DNA of 62,246 nt from Nitrosomonas oligotropha (GCF_009833085.1 NZ_QRBZ01000033.1:1-62246), one strand, 5' to 3'. Shown: positions 52,776 to 62,194, counted from the stretch's first letter. Notes: generated by a model from the sequence alone, not told the origin. A program made the numbers and translations.

Positions 52776-54623
52776 TCAGATAGAATTTTTACGATCCTGC
52801 TGCTGAGATAACTGAATTGAGGAAAATTGCTGCAATATCTTGTCCAGTTGCGCAACGTCAAAAGGTTTGCTGAGATGCCCATCCATCCCGGCGGCAAAAC
52901 ATTCTTGTTTGATGTGATCCAACGCGTGGGCTGTCAAGGCTACAATGGGTACAGGCGTTAAATTTTTTCGCTGTTCAAGTGCACGTATTTGCCGCGTCGC
53001 TTCAAATCCGTCCATGACGGGCATATTACAGTCCATCAAAATCAAATCGAAGCGCCGGGAAGAAAATGCGTCAATCGCTTCGACACCATTATTGACCAGC
53101 GTTACTTCACAGTTTAAACGCTCCAGCATCGCTTTACTGACTAACTGGTTAACATCGTTATCTTCGACCACTAAAATACGGGGCCGGTCTTCAGTCGCAG
53201 TTTGGGATCGCGTTTGCGGCAATTCATTGGGTTTCGCTAGCGCGGCGTCGGCAATTTCATAGCGTAACGGCAGGCGTGCGCAGAACCTGGATCCCGCGCC
53301 GATTTCACTGGATACTGTGATGGAACCTCCCATCAACGATAACAAATTGCGGGTGATGACGAGACCGAGTCCGGTGCCGCGAATATGCTGCGTAGCTTCA
53401 CCGACTTGCGAAAATTCCTGAAACAACCGTGCCTGATTCTCGGTGGAAATGCCAATGCCGGTATCCGTCACCGTCAGCTCCAACACAATACCGCTGCGAT
53501 CCGCAATCTCTGTGCAACTGATTAATAATTTAACCTCGCCTTGCTGAGTAAACTTGAATGCATTGCCAAGCAAATTAAATAAAATTTGCTTGATCCGATC
53601 CGGATCGCCAATCAAGTTACGGGAAGGATGACAATCGAAACTGACTATGAAATTTAACGATGTTTCTTTTGCTTTGGTGCGAAATAATGCATGAACTTCA
53701 TCGATCAACCCCGGCAAATCAAACGAACGGTTAACGATACTCAGTTTGTGCGCCTCTATTTTGGCGAAATCCAGAATATCATCGATAATCCGCAACAGAG
53801 TCCGCCCGGAATTACGGATGACATTCAGATGGTTGATTTGCTCCGGGTTTAGCGGAGTCGTTGCAAGTATCTCCGTCATCCCCAGCACACCGTTCATCGG
53901 TGTGCGGATTTCGTGACTCATTGCCGCCAGAAAAGCCGATTTTGCTCTGTTGGCATTCTCCGCTTGCAGCCGGGCTTGCTCCAAATCCACCGCTTGCTTC
54001 TCCAATTGCACCGCCTGCTGCCGTGCAATCCAATAATTTTCATGCTGCAACTTACCGTTGTGCACGGAAAAAACAAAGTAAGCAAGTCCAATGATCAACA
54101 TCACCCAGCCGCTATCATCGGGAATAAATAACACGAGACTGATCAGGCTGGGTGCATAAACCAGCAGAGCAAAGACGAGCATAAGGCGGATGCGAGGTGA
54201 AGTCGCTGCGATACCGCCGGCAATAAAACCCACGGTGGAAATAACCGCCAGGATTACCCCGTTATCAATGGCATGGATCGATAGAAAAATCCAGCTCAGA
54301 AAAACACCCCATGTGAATGAGGTTGCAATATAAACCGCTGAGATTGAACGCTCAATCCGGGATTTATTATTTAAATGCGAACCGGTTACTTGTTTATAAA
54401 TGACTAAGCGCAGTATTGCTAAAACCAGGAAAATGATTGCGAAGACAACGTTATACGGCTGCGCGCTCAGTACGGACGATGTCAATATAATGGCACTGCA
54501 ACAGAGCACATAAAACATTCCACCCCACCGCATGCGCCCCGCCATATCCCGATTGGTGCTGATACGTACCCGTTCAAGATTCGCCACCTCCGGATCCGAC
54601 CAGAAACTTTTGCTTTGCTTCAA
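52776..54623 (-). CDS. Hybrid sensor histidine kinase/response regulator
   Basis: 615 aa. Six or so membrane segments fill the first 190 residues (a 7TM/MASE-like sensor with short loops), followed by a coiled coil, HisKA with the phosphoacceptor His in [16 protein letters not shown] (about 237), HATPase boxes ([20 protein letters not shown]) and a C-terminal receiver with Asp in [14 protein letters not shown] (about 530). No HPt domain or separate regulator is nearby, so its output partner is elsewhere. The signal is unknown. Confidence 0.95.
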   Translation of the reverse strand: MKQSKSFWSDPEVANLERVRISTNRDMAGRMRWGGMFYVLCCSAIILTSSVLSAQPYNVVFAIIFLVLAILRLVIYKQVTGSHLNNKSRIERSISAVYIATSFTWGVFLSWIFLSIHAIDNGVILAVISTVGFIAGGIAATSPRIRLMLVFALLVYAPSLISLVLFIPDDSGWVMLIIGLAYFVFSVHNGKLQHENYWIARQQAVQLEKQAVDLEQARLQAENANRAKSAFLAAMSHEIRTPMNGVLGMTEILATTPLNPEQINHLNVIRNSGRTLLRIIDDILDFAKIEAHKLSIVNRSFDLPGLIDEVHALFRTKAKETSLNFIVSFDCHPSRNLIGDPDRIKQILFNLLGNAFKFTQQGEVKLLISCTEIADRSGIVLELTVTDTGIGISTENQARLFQEFSQVGEATQHIRGTGLGLVITRNLLSLMGGSITVSSEIGAGSRFCARLPLRYEIADAALAKPNELPQTRSQTATEDRPRILVVEDNDVNQLVSKAMLERLNCEVTLVNNGVEAIDAFSSRRFDLILMDCNMPVMDGFEATRQIRALEQRKNLTPVPIVALTAHALDHIKQECFAAGMDGHLSKPFDVAQLDKILQQFSSIQLSQQQDRKNSI

Positions 54624-54868
54624 AATACGTTAATTCCTACGTCCAAATGACATCGACTCCACGAATTGCTGCTGATAAAGAATTTGGAAATCAGAAAATT
54701 CAATATCAATTCATAAAATTAAAATGAAGCAGTAAGATAAATCTGAAAATGACCATCATAAAGAATAAATTAATTTAGTTCCATCGGGAGCTTGCTTTAT
54801 TCGCAATTTAGCGCATAGAAACTAGCCAAAAAGCACACTAATCGGTATGATGCGACCTGCAAGTCAAT

Positions 54869-54958
54869 GGAGGTGTGGCCGAGCGGTTTAAGGCAGCAGT
54901 CTTGAAAACTGCCGTAGGGGTGACTCTACCGTGAGTTCGAATCTCACCGCCTCCGCCA
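54869..54958 (+). tRNA. tRNA-Ser (anticodon UGA)
   Basis: Acceptor GGAGGTG pairs with CACCTCC-type 3' strand. It has D-arm GCCGAGCGGTTTAAGGC, anticodon loop CTTGAAA (UGA), a long variable arm and T-loop GTTCGAATC, and encoded CCA. It is 90 nt long. It marks the left end of an integrated element whose integrase lies 262 bp downstream, so the 3' end of this gene is the likely attachment site. Confidence 0.97.
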
Positions 54959-54992
54959 GGAACCTGTTTTACACCGTCCAAATACATACACG

Positions 54993-55028
54993 AAACCCGC
55001 ATGAATCCTAGAGTTTAGCGGGTTTTTT
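54993..55028 (+). terminator. Intrinsic terminator after tRNA-Ser
   Basis: AAACCCGC pairs with GCGGGTTT (55018-55025) across a 17-nt loop, and T residues follow. It is 35 nt after the tRNA 3' end. Confidence 0.8.
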
Positions 55029-55071
55029 GTTTTGTGCTGTACATTCCCATCTATTGCAATCCACTACATTT

Positions 55072-55207
55072 TGTTGGTATATTAAGGGCAAAAATACCAA
55101 CACACAGGAAAATGTACCAACAATACTGATTTTTCTTATAAGAATCAGGCATGTTTTGTCGGTATTACCTTAGTGAATATATCAACATTCAATAAAATAT
55201 ACCAACA
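55072..55207. repeat. Array of TACCAACA-type octamers, candidate integrase arm sites
   Basis: Four exact copies of TACCAACA occur: one inverted at 55072-55079, and direct ones at 55095-55102, 55115-55122 and 55200-55207. Two one-mismatch copies are TATCAACA at 55180-55187 and an inverted TACCGACA at 55157-55164. All lie between the tRNA (att core) and the integrase start. Short repeats of this kind are where tyrosine integrases bind with their N-terminal arm domain, and they may also regulate int. Confidence 0.6.
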
Positions 55208-55219
55208 CATCGCGATACC

Positions 55220-56488
55220 ATGAAACTTACCGATACAGCGATAAGGAAAGCAAAGCCGCAAGCCGCGCCGTATAGGATGGCGGACGGCGGCGGCATGTAT
55301 ATTGAGGTAAACCCTAACGGCTCTAAATACTGGCGGATGGCCTACCGCTTTTCTGGCAGGCAAAAAACTCTAGCACTTGGTATCTATCCCGATGTAACCT
55401 TGGCCGAAGCACGTGAGCGACGCACTGAGGCAAGAAAGTTGCTTGCTAATGGTGCCGATCCAGGCGCAGTAAAGCAAACTCAAAAGAAGCAATCCAAGAT
55501 TGCAGCGGCCAATTCGTTTGAATTGATAGCGCGTGAATTTCATAAACTAAAAACGCCCACATGGTCAACCAGTCACGCGACAGACTGGATAAAAACGCTT
55601 GAGCGTGAAATCTTTCCAAAATTTGGCGATTCACCTATAGCAGAAATTGATGCACCTGAAGTACTAGACGCTATACGGGCAATCGAAGGACGTGGAGCCC
55701 ATGAAGTAGCTGCAAGAGTATTGCAAAGAGTGCGTGCGGTATGTGCTTATGCAATCGCAACCGGACGGGCACGGCATAACCCGGCTTCAGAAATCAAGGG
55801 CGCACTTGCACCGCAACCCAAAGTAAAACACTTCGCGGCATTGACGGAAAAAGAACTGCCGGAATTCTTGCGCGCAGTAGCAGCATATCCATGCTATCCG
55901 TTAACCAAAGCAGCCACACGTCTATTAATGCTGACATTTGTTCGCACTGGCGAGGTAAGAGGCGCTAAATGGTGTGAGTTTGATCTTAACGATAAGATAT
56001 GGACAATACCAGCGGAACGCATGAAAGCGCGTGAACCGCATGTTGTGCCGCTATCACGTCAAGCGATAGAAACACTAATGGAATTGCACCAGCTTACCGG
56101 GCATGATGAGCATTTATTCCCCAGTCGCACTGGCAACGGCAGAACAATTAGCGAGAACACAGTATTAAAGGTTATTGAACGCCTTGGCTATAAAGGACGC
56201 ATGACCGGGCACGGTTTCCGCACCATCGCTTCTACATACCTTAACAGCGTAGGCATGATCCGGCCTGACATAATCGAGGCGCAGCTAGCCCATACAGACG
56301 GCAACGCAACACGGGCGGCATACAATCGAGCTGATTATATGGAGTATCGCACCGCCATGATGCAATTTTGGGCAGATACATTGGATGCTATGCAGGCAGT
56401 TGAGAAATTGCCTAAATGGATTGATTACGAACTACATAGCTTAGATTACCGGGCGGCGCAGGTGATACCGATGCGCGCCAAGTTATAG
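55220..56488 (+). CDS. int: Tyrosine-type site-specific integrase (P4 family)
   Basis: 422 aa. It has the N-terminal arm-binding DUF4102 domain (KLTDTAIRKAKPQAAPYRMAD), a core-binding SAM-like domain (about 105-190) and the catalytic domain. The Arg is in TFVRTGEVRGAKW, the His-x-x-Arg in GHGFRTIAST, a second His in LAHTDGN and the nucleophile Tyr in NRADYMEY. It recombines a tRNA 3' end with the element's att. It lies directly behind tRNA-Ser, as is usual for this family. Confidence 0.96.
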   Translation: MKLTDTAIRKAKPQAAPYRMADGGGMYIEVNPNGSKYWRMAYRFSGRQKTLALGIYPDVTLAEARERRTEARKLLANGADPGAVKQTQKKQSKIAAANSFELIAREFHKLKTPTWSTSHATDWIKTLEREIFPKFGDSPIAEIDAPEVLDAIRAIEGRGAHEVAARVLQRVRAVCAYAIATGRARHNPASEIKGALAPQPKVKHFAALTEKELPEFLRAVAAYPCYPLTKAATRLLMLTFVRTGEVRGAKWCEFDLNDKIWTIPAERMKAREPHVVPLSRQAIETLMELHQLTGHDEHLFPSRTGNGRTISENTVLKVIERLGYKGRMTGHGFRTIASTYLNSVGMIRPDIIEAQLAHTDGNATRAAYNRADYMEYRTAMMQFWADTLDAMQAVEKLPKWIDYELHSLDYRAAQVIPMRAKL

Positions 56489-56499
56489 AGCAACACCGC

Positions 56500-56556
56500 G
56501 CCTGACGGATTCAGGCAATAAGCGGGGTTCCAGGTGTTTCCGCACCTGATAACCCC
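56500..56556. repeat. Two adjacent hairpins after the integrase gene
   Basis: GCCTGA/TCAGGC (56500-56516, 5-nt loop) is followed by a longer stem: GGGGTT and CAGGTG pair with CACCTG and AACCCC (56524-56556, loop TTTCCG). They lie between int and the next gene and may end the int message, though no T run follows. Confidence 0.5.
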
Positions 56557-56590
56557 TAACCACAACGCAAACTAAATAGGAGTTTGAATC

Positions 56591-56821
56591 ATGGCTGATA
56601 AAGATTCTACCAGCAACACAGAAAAAACAATTGCAATAGACTGCGATTCGTTCAACAAAGCGACTTTGATGTTATCAAGGGCACACGGAATTCTTGATGC
56701 GCTTTTTACATTGACCGCGCATGGTACACACGAAGAGCTCATGGAGCATTCTTTAACCAGCAACATTGATGCGGCAATGGTATCGATTAAAGAAGCCCAG
56801 GAATTGTTAATCAGAGAATAA
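56591..56821 (+). CDS. Small acidic hypothetical prophage protein
   Basis: 76 aa after TAGGAG (11 nt). It is soluble and acidic, with a Ser/Thr/Asp-rich start and helical remainder (FNKATLMLSRAHGILDALFT, MVSIKEAQELLI). I do not recognise it, though it is similar in size to small DUF3077-like phage proteins with a gatekeeper helix. Its position between two structured elements in the early region suggests a regulatory role, but this is inference. Confidence 0.65.
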   Translation: MADKDSTSNTEKTIAIDCDSFNKATLMLSRAHGILDALFTLTAHGTHEELMEHSLTSNIDAAMVSIKEAQELLIRE

Positions 56822-56840
56822 AGCAAGACTCAAGCAATAG

Positions 56841-56891
56841 CCACCCCTAGCCCGACGGGGCGAAAAGCGGAGACCTTCACCGCCGGGGTGG
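56841..56891 (+). ncRNA. Three-way-junction-like leader element, candidate cis-regulatory RNA
   Basis: The closing stem is CCACCCC (56841-56847) with GGGGTGG (56885-56891). Inside are two hairpins: CCC/GGG with loop GAC (56851-56859), and GCGG/CCGC with a 9-nt loop (56867-56883). The 3' end is 31 nt before GTG 56923. The fold was built by hand and no family is recognised. Confidence 0.45.
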
Positions 56892-56922
56892 ACTTCATGA
56901 AGGGCATTTGAAGGGGTGTGCA

Positions 56923-57597
56923 GTGAATGAAGTTTTATTAAACCGTCTTAAAAGACAAGTTACTTCCGATCTTGTAGATTTTTTACCAAAAGGATGCTTT
57001 AAGCTTGAACAAAATTTAAGCGTCAACAAAAAAGAACTTTCTTGGGGTGAGAAATGGGAGATTATGGCCGCTCATTTTGGAAATAAACTTCTTTATGAAT
57101 CGGATAGCAACATCAAAAACCTAAAACCAAGGCAGTATGCAGCAGCAGAAGTTTTATATGCCATCGGAAATTTAACTGATCCCGAAATCGCTGAGGCGGA
57201 ATCAAAAAAGAACCTTCATGTAGCAATTCAAGAATATCTCGAATATTTGGAAGAGCAAGAAACGAAGCCTTTCAAATCATTATTGCAGGCCGGTGTCGAG
57301 CCACAAAAAGAATTAAAGCCAATAAGTTCAAAGCATGAGCCGCATACGGCTGTAGGTAAGCTAACTGTTGAAGCTGCGGTGGAAATTGAGCGCTCAACCG
57401 GAAGATGCGCAACAAAAAAAGCCGTGATGGAAAAACTTCAAGAATGGGCTGATGGCGGCTGTCACCCTGATGTATTACTGAGATCCAATAAAACTTGTAA
57501 GAGTGTTACTTGGCTGACGGGGAAGAGCGATAAAAAAGAATTCACTATTGAAGCATGTGCAAAAACACTTGAAAAATGGAATCGAGAGCGACTTTAA
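56923..57597 (+). CDS. Hypothetical prophage protein
   Basis: 224 aa from GTG 56923, with AAGGGG 7 nt upstream (an earlier in-frame TTG at 56908 lacks a site). The N-terminal half is charged and helical; the C-terminal part has LTVEAAVEIERSTGRCATKKAVMEKLQEWA and ITWLTG-like KSVTWLTGKSDKKEFTIEAC, which resembles a small DNA-binding domain seen in phage proteins. No firm family. It follows the structured leader, which may control it. Confidence 0.65.
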   Translation: MNEVLLNRLKRQVTSDLVDFLPKGCFKLEQNLSVNKKELSWGEKWEIMAAHFGNKLLYESDSNIKNLKPRQYAAAEVLYAIGNLTDPEIAEAESKKNLHVAIQEYLEYLEEQETKPFKSLLQAGVEPQKELKPISSKHEPHTAVGKLTVEAAVEIERSTGRCATKKAVMEKLQEWADGGCHPDVLLRSNKTCKSVTWLTGKSDKKEFTIEACAKTLEKWNRERL

Positions 57598-57627
57598 GCA
57601 GAATCTAAGGACAGTAAGCAGACACTA

Positions 57628-57656
57628 AGCCCGCTAAGTACAGCGGGCTTTTTTTG
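57628..57656 (+). terminator. Intrinsic terminator
   Basis: AGCCCGCT pairs with AGCGGGCT across a 6-nt loop and is followed by seven Ts. It is 31 nt after the stop at 57597. Confidence 0.88.
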
Positions 57657-57724
57657 TGTCCGAAAATGCGCGTAATCCAAGGCAGTTTATTTGGATTCAC
57701 TCAAACTTTATAGGACACAATGAA

Positions 57725-57925
57725 ATGATTCATGACATCAACCCAGCCGGATTTAGCCGGGAAAAAGTAATTTTGCAACTAATTCCCTTGTCGCACTCGA
57801 CCCTTTGGAACCATGTGAAAAATGGAAAATTCCCAAAGCCTGTAAAACTTTCTGAAAACGTCACCGCATGGCGAAATCAGGACGTGATCGCATGGATTAC
57901 CGAAAAATCAGGGGGCGCAGAATGA
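57725..57925 (+). CDS. AlpA-family HTH regulator
   Basis: 66 aa from ATG 57725 (AGGA 9 nt upstream). It has the MerR-like winged-helix of AlpA: LIPLSHSTLWNHVKNGKFPK followed by VKLSENVTAWRNQDVIAWI. AlpA proteins activate integrase/excision genes in P4-like and CP4-57-like elements, so it likely controls mobility here. Its stop overlaps the next start (ATGA). Confidence 0.88.
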   Translation: MIHDINPAGFSREKVILQLIPLSHSTLWNHVKNGKFPKPVKLSENVTAWRNQDVIAWITEKSGGAE

Positions 57926-58119
57926 GCAAACTTGCGCTAATTGCCGTCCAAAACGCACACACAGATTTAGACGTGGCAGAGAAATCACTTGCCGTCTGGC
58001 GCTGCACGGGTCGCTATTCAATCCCATTTTATAAAGTAGGTCGCCATGTGAAGTATCGCAAGAGCGACCTTGAGGCATGGTTAGAGAGCCGCTGCCGCAG
58101 CAATGGCGCAACCGCTTAA
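57922..58119 (+). CDS. Excisionase-like helix-turn-helix protein
   Basis: 65 aa from ATG 57922. It has WRCTGRYSIPFYKVGRHVKYRKSDLEAWLESR, the helix-turn-helix_17/excisionase pattern in which an early helix is degenerate and the wing VGRHVKYRKSDLEAW is exact. It is coupled to the AlpA-like gene, and the pair probably governs excision and early expression. Confidence 0.8.
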   Translation: MSKLALIAVQNAHTDLDVAEKSLAVWRCTGRYSIPFYKVGRHVKYRKSDLEAWLESRCRSNGATA

Positions 58120-58160
58120 TAAACCCAAATTTATAACTGATTAATTATTGGAGTCAAAAA

Positions 58161-58730
58161 ATGACTATTGAACTGACCACTGCACTGAAAAACCTTTTTG
58201 ATCCACGACAACAAGGCGAATCACTTTCCCAGAAAAACACAGCGGCAACTGCTGACGTTAACTTGCTGCGTAAACAACGCGACGAAGCCGGTATAAATCT
58301 TGTCACTCTCGAAAAAAAGCACATTCTTGACCAAGCTACCGACAAGGAATTAGCGGGAGCACAAAAACTTTTCGATGAACTGGAAGCTAGATTATCAGCA
58401 TCAATCAGGCGCCTTGAATTGATTCATGAAGCAATTTCCGAAAATGATTTGAAAATTTCAGCAGCCGCCCAAAACCTAAAAATTGCTCGCCGTGATTTTT
58501 GTGTCCAAATAAGCAACGAAAAGCTCCAAAAAATCAAGGAAAGCAAGCAGTTTCGAGATTTGCTTTTGGAAGCGATGGCCGCATTCGCTGCGAATGGTTC
58601 ATATCATTGGACGCTCAACGTACACCGATTTGTTGAACAAAATTTGACGCGAATTCTGCCGGAAATCAGTGAAGACCAAGCGCGAGAAGCTGTCGAGAAG
58701 TTCAAGAAAGAAAACAGCCTGGAAGACTGA
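58161..58730 (+). CDS. Coiled-coil prophage protein of unknown function
   Basis: 189 aa with GGAG 9 nt upstream. Two long helical stretches (about 28-60 and 66-125) are rich in Glu/Lys/Leu with heptads, as in EKKHILDQATDKELAGAQKL. The C-terminal part reads FRDLLLEAMAAFAANG. I recognise no family. It precedes the primase-like gene in the same direction. Confidence 0.65.
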   Translation: MTIELTTALKNLFDPRQQGESLSQKNTAATADVNLLRKQRDEAGINLVTLEKKHILDQATDKELAGAQKLFDELEARLSASIRRLELIHEAISENDLKISAAAQNLKIARRDFCVQISNEKLQKIKESKQFRDLLLEAMAAFAANGSYHWTLNVHRFVEQNLTRILPEISEDQAREAVEKFKKENSLED

Positions 58731-58808
58731 ACCTAAAAGCGGGAACCGCGGCATCCATGCAAAAAACACAGCGGTTCCCAACAAGCAAACTTCTTTGGAG
58801 TAACTCAA

Positions 58809-59279
58809 ATGTATACCCAAAATTTTAGCACAAAATCAAATAACTGCAACGACAATTTAATCGAAATTACAAGCAGACTGAAAGGCGGTATCAGGCGGCA
58901 TAACGGCGGCATTTTAGCGTTCTGTCCGAGCCACGATGATCGGAAAGGTAGGAGTCTTGCTGTCAGCCTTGGCCGTCAAGATCAAGTATTAATGCACTGC
59001 TTTGCTGGCTGTTCTATTCATGAGATCACGCAAGCAATAGGATTGAATCCCGCCGATCTTTTCCCACCAAGCGATAATCCGCGCTATGAGAAAACTGCAC
59101 GCAGCGGGTTTTCAGCGTGGCAGCTATTGCGGGCAATACACGCAGATTTGACCCGCTTATTAATCATCAGCAGCGATCTGAAAAAGATTGATGCTTTATC
59201 CGCTGACGACAGTCAATTTATATCCGAAGTAGTTTTGCGACTTAACGACAGCCTTTCATACTTGGAGGGCACAAGATGA
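58809..59279 (+). CDS. CHC2-type zinc-finger primase N-terminal protein
   Basis: 156 aa. The zinc-binding motif is seen as FCPSHDDRKGRSLAVS followed by MHCFAGCS, the Cys-His-Cys-Cys arrangement of DnaG/P4-type primases. No polymerase (Toprim) part is present, so it is either a stand-alone zinc module or works with the following gene. It overlaps the DUF3987 gene by 4 nt. Confidence 0.82.
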   Translation: MYTQNFSTKSNNCNDNLIEITSRLKGGIRRHNGGILAFCPSHDDRKGRSLAVSLGRQDQVLMHCFAGCSIHEITQAIGLNPADLFPPSDNPRYEKTARSGFSAWQLLRAIHADLTRLLIISSDLKKIDALSADDSQFISEVVLRLNDSLSYLEGTR

Positions 59280-60811
59280 GTTTACGCGAAAATGCTGAGC
59301 GGGTGTTAGAGTCAATCGAGCCCGCCATAAATCCAAGAAAACCGACACCCGAGCCATTACCGGAATTGCCCGAGGTAGTTCAGTTTGATTATGAATATCT
59401 TCCCGCCGTCATTCGTGATTACGTCAGGGATATTTCCGAACGGATGCAATGCCCGCCTGACTTTTCAGCAGTTAACACGTATGCGATGTTGTCTGCACCG
59501 ATCGGCTGCAAGATTGGGATAAGACCGAAGCGCCGCGATAACTGGATAATTGTACCTAACCTTTGGGGGGCAACGATTGGCGGTAGCGGTGTGATGAAGT
59601 CGCCGAATAGAGGTGAGGTTTTAAAGCCACTCAAGCAACTGCAACACGATTTAGCGAGAGAAATAGATGAAGCTAATCGTGACGCAATCAATGGCCAGAC
59701 TATCGCAGAAATGAGAGCCAGCGCGATCATGGCCAAAGCAAAAAAGGAGCTCAAGAAAAATCCCGATGCGGATATTAATGAGTTATTGAGAGCGGCAGCG
59801 ACGGATGACGCGCCAGCAACTCAAAAAGCACCGCGCTTCATTACCAACGATGCAACCGCCGAAGCACTTGGTCAGCTCATGATTGAGAATCCGAACGGTA
59901 TTCTATTTGAAGCCGATGAATTGATTGGATTACTCAAGAATCTGGATAAACAAGGACAGGAAGGCGCGCGAGCCTTTTATCTGACGGCAGCAGACGGCAA
60001 TCAATCCTATACAATTGACCGGATTATGCGGGGCACTAACCTGCATATTGAATCCGCGTGTTTATCGATCATTGGCGGCATACAGCCGGGCGTTCTGAGC
60101 GAATATGTAAGGGAAGCATTATCAGGCGGCGCGGGTGCTGATGGCTTGCTTCAGCGGTTTGGTTTGATGGTTTACCCGGATATATCGCCAGTCTATCAAT
60201 ACATTGACCGATTCCCTGACAAATCAGCAAGACAAGCGGTTAATGATCTGGTGCGGAAATTGCACGGCCTGGATATTGAAGCCATGGCGACCATCGGCGA
60301 ATTCTGCAAAACACCGTACCTTCAATTTGATGATGCCGCGCAGGAAATCTTTATCGAATGGCTTTGCAAACTTGAGACACGGTTACGATCCGGTGAAGAT
60401 CATCCGGCCATAGTGTCGCATCTATCGAAATACCGGAAGTTAATCCCATCATTAGCGCTAATCAATCATTTGTGTGATAGCAATGAGCCGAAAGTCTCTG
60501 AAGCATCGTTGCTGCGTGCATTGGCATATAGCGAGTATTTAGAGAGCCATGCGCGGCGGGTATACAGTCATGGCACACAGCCCGGCATAGATGCGGCCAA
60601 GACAGTATTGGCAAAGTTGAAAGCGGAGAAATTAAGCAACCCATTCTCATTACGCGATGTTTATAAAAATCACTGGGCTGGCATTGATACGCCAAAGAAA
60701 GCGCAATCTGCAATAGATGTGTTGCTTGATTACAGTCACCTAACAAAAGAAGAAATTTTTACTGATGGCAGACCAACAACCTCATATCACTGGGTAAAGG
60801 TGAAATTATGA
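59276..60811 (+). CDS. DUF3987 (YfjI-like) P-loop protein
   Basis: 511 aa. The P-loop is GGSGVMKSP (about 104), the acidic strand is GILFEADELIGLLKNLDKQG (about 210) and the C-terminal half is helical with a winged-helix-like end. DUF3987 proteins sit with CHC2 primase genes in P4-like and other islands and probably act as the helicase/ATPase partner in element replication. It overlaps both neighbours by ATGA. Confidence 0.88.
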   Translation: MSLRENAERVLESIEPAINPRKPTPEPLPELPEVVQFDYEYLPAVIRDYVRDISERMQCPPDFSAVNTYAMLSAPIGCKIGIRPKRRDNWIIVPNLWGATIGGSGVMKSPNRGEVLKPLKQLQHDLAREIDEANRDAINGQTIAEMRASAIMAKAKKELKKNPDADINELLRAAATDDAPATQKAPRFITNDATAEALGQLMIENPNGILFEADELIGLLKNLDKQGQEGARAFYLTAADGNQSYTIDRIMRGTNLHIESACLSIIGGIQPGVLSEYVREALSGGAGADGLLQRFGLMVYPDISPVYQYIDRFPDKSARQAVNDLVRKLHGLDIEAMATIGEFCKTPYLQFDDAAQEIFIEWLCKLETRLRSGEDHPAIVSHLSKYRKLIPSLALINHLCDSNEPKVSEASLLRALAYSEYLESHARRVYSHGTQPGIDAAKTVLAKLKAEKLSNPFSLRDVYKNHWAGIDTPKKAQSAIDVLLDYSHLTKEEIFTDGRPTTSYHWVKVKL

Positions 60812-61104
60812 GTGGTTATCTTGCTAGATTAAAGAAAACTGAAAGCAAAGAAAATCTCAGCAATACCCCGATAACCGAAGTACCAAAAGTGTCAGAAGTA
60901 CCTTTTGATACTTTTGATACTCCCATTCAGGCAGGAAAACAGAAAAATATTTTATTAATTCAATCATGGCTTTTCAAGATTGGCGAACCTGAAGAGGATC
61001 ATGGCATCGTACTGAACAAATGCCGGAATGATCCTGATGCGATGGAATACTTCTTAAATCATGCGCGCGGTGAATATATTAGGACTGAAGTAAAAATCCT
61101 GTGA
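60808..61104 (+). CDS. Hypothetical prophage protein
   Basis: 98 aa, overlapping the DUF3987 stop by 4 nt. The N-terminal half is disordered and Ser/Thr/Val-rich with a repeated PKVSEVPFDTFDTP stretch. The C-terminal half (WLFKIGEPEEDHGIVLNKCR, NHARGEY) looks folded. No family is recognised. Coupling suggests an accessory part in replication. Confidence 0.65.
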   Translation: MSGYLARLKKTESKENLSNTPITEVPKVSEVPFDTFDTPIQAGKQKNILLIQSWLFKIGEPEEDHGIVLNKCRNDPDAMEYFLNHARGEYIRTEVKIL

Positions 61105-61181
61105 AGGGATTGTAATTGGCTTCTTAGCAATCCAAAATTGAAATTCGTCAATGAATCAAAATAAATACTGGAGATGAAATT

Positions 61182-61415
61182 ATGAGTAATGATCACGAAA
61201 CAAAAGAATGGCCTGAAAAATTAATTCTCTCTTCAAGAGATAGATATACCAAGAAACATGGTGGCGTGATATGGAAAATATCGACAGTTGATTTTATTGA
61301 AGATCACATATGCCTAGTATCACTTAATAATGAAGCGCACAAAGAAACCGAAGTATGGTCAGGAACAGGTCATGAATTCTCAGAAAAGTTTACCAAGATC
61401 GAATGGCATGAATGA
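61182..61415 (+). CDS. Small hypothetical prophage protein
   Basis: 77 aa with GGAG 10 nt before ATG 61182. It is charged with an alternating strand pattern (VIWKISTVDFIEDHICLVSL) and Glu/His/Lys-rich ends. It is not recognised. It is separated from the replication genes by 77 nt. Confidence 0.55.
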   Translation: MSNDHETKEWPEKLILSSRDRYTKKHGGVIWKISTVDFIEDHICLVSLNNEAHKETEVWSGTGHEFSEKFTKIEWHE

Positions 61416-61529
61416 TAAGGTACTTCCTGACAAGTAGGCCATGCGGGTAATGAAATCCTCGTAAAAATTCTAGCCCAGCAATTTTTTAAATGCGTTCACA
61501 ATTCATAACGAACAATAAGAAATACAAAT

Positions 61530-62099
61530 ATGACAATTACTGAATTAGCCAAACGGATCGGCGTTTCTCGAGAACTGCTTCACAGGCACATACGACGCGG
61601 TTGTCCGGTCGATAGCCTTGAATCTGCACTACTCTGGCGATCAAAAAATCTTGACCTAACGCAGACCAAAGAAGGCCGGATAACGGGCAATACCGGCGGC
61701 AAAAAAAGTAAATCGGGTTCACAGGTTAACGATGCCGAAGTTATCAGCAGTGACATGGCCGAACTGGTTCACGCGGTTAACGAATCGCAGCTTGATCTTG
61801 AAACAAAAAATGCTGACGAGCTGTTCAAAAACTCGCGCGCGCTCAAAGAAAAGGCCGCCGCATTACAGGCAGCGGCAGGACATGAGAAGTTTATCGGTTC
61901 ATTGGTTGAACGATCGGTAGTTGAGAAAATCATTTTCGAGCGAGCGCGGCAGTTTAGGGATGGCGTTGTTGTTTGCTCGCGCCGGATTGCTCCGGACGTG
62001 ATCGGCAAGGAATCGATAACGGAGATTGAGGCGATTATTCAAAAGGAACTGCGCGTGATGCTAGAACAGTTCGCACGGTTGCCGGTAATCGAGAATTGA
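61530..62099 (+). CDS. Terminase small subunit Nu1/DUF1441-like HTH protein
   Basis: 189 aa. The N-terminal winged helix TITELAKRIGVSRELLHRHI is followed by RGCPVDSLESALLWRSKN, typical of phage proteins that read packaging sites. The rest is a helical region with VERSVVEKIIFERARQFRDG and a coiled end, as in DUF1441/Nu1-like small terminase subunits. If so, the large terminase should follow beyond the window. Confidence 0.7.
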   Translation: MTITELAKRIGVSRELLHRHIRRGCPVDSLESALLWRSKNLDLTQTKEGRITGNTGGKKSKSGSQVNDAEVISSDMAELVHAVNESQLDLETKNADELFKNSRALKEKAAALQAAAGHEKFIGSLVERSVVEKIIFERARQFRDGVVVCSRRIAPDVIGKESITEIEAIIQKELRVMLEQFARLPVIEN

Positions 62100-62194
62100 T
62101 TTTTAACGTTAACGGGAGGGCGCATCTTCAACACCATTTGAACCGCAACAAGACTACAAAACAACTGATTAAAACTGATTAAGAGGGCTTAAAA

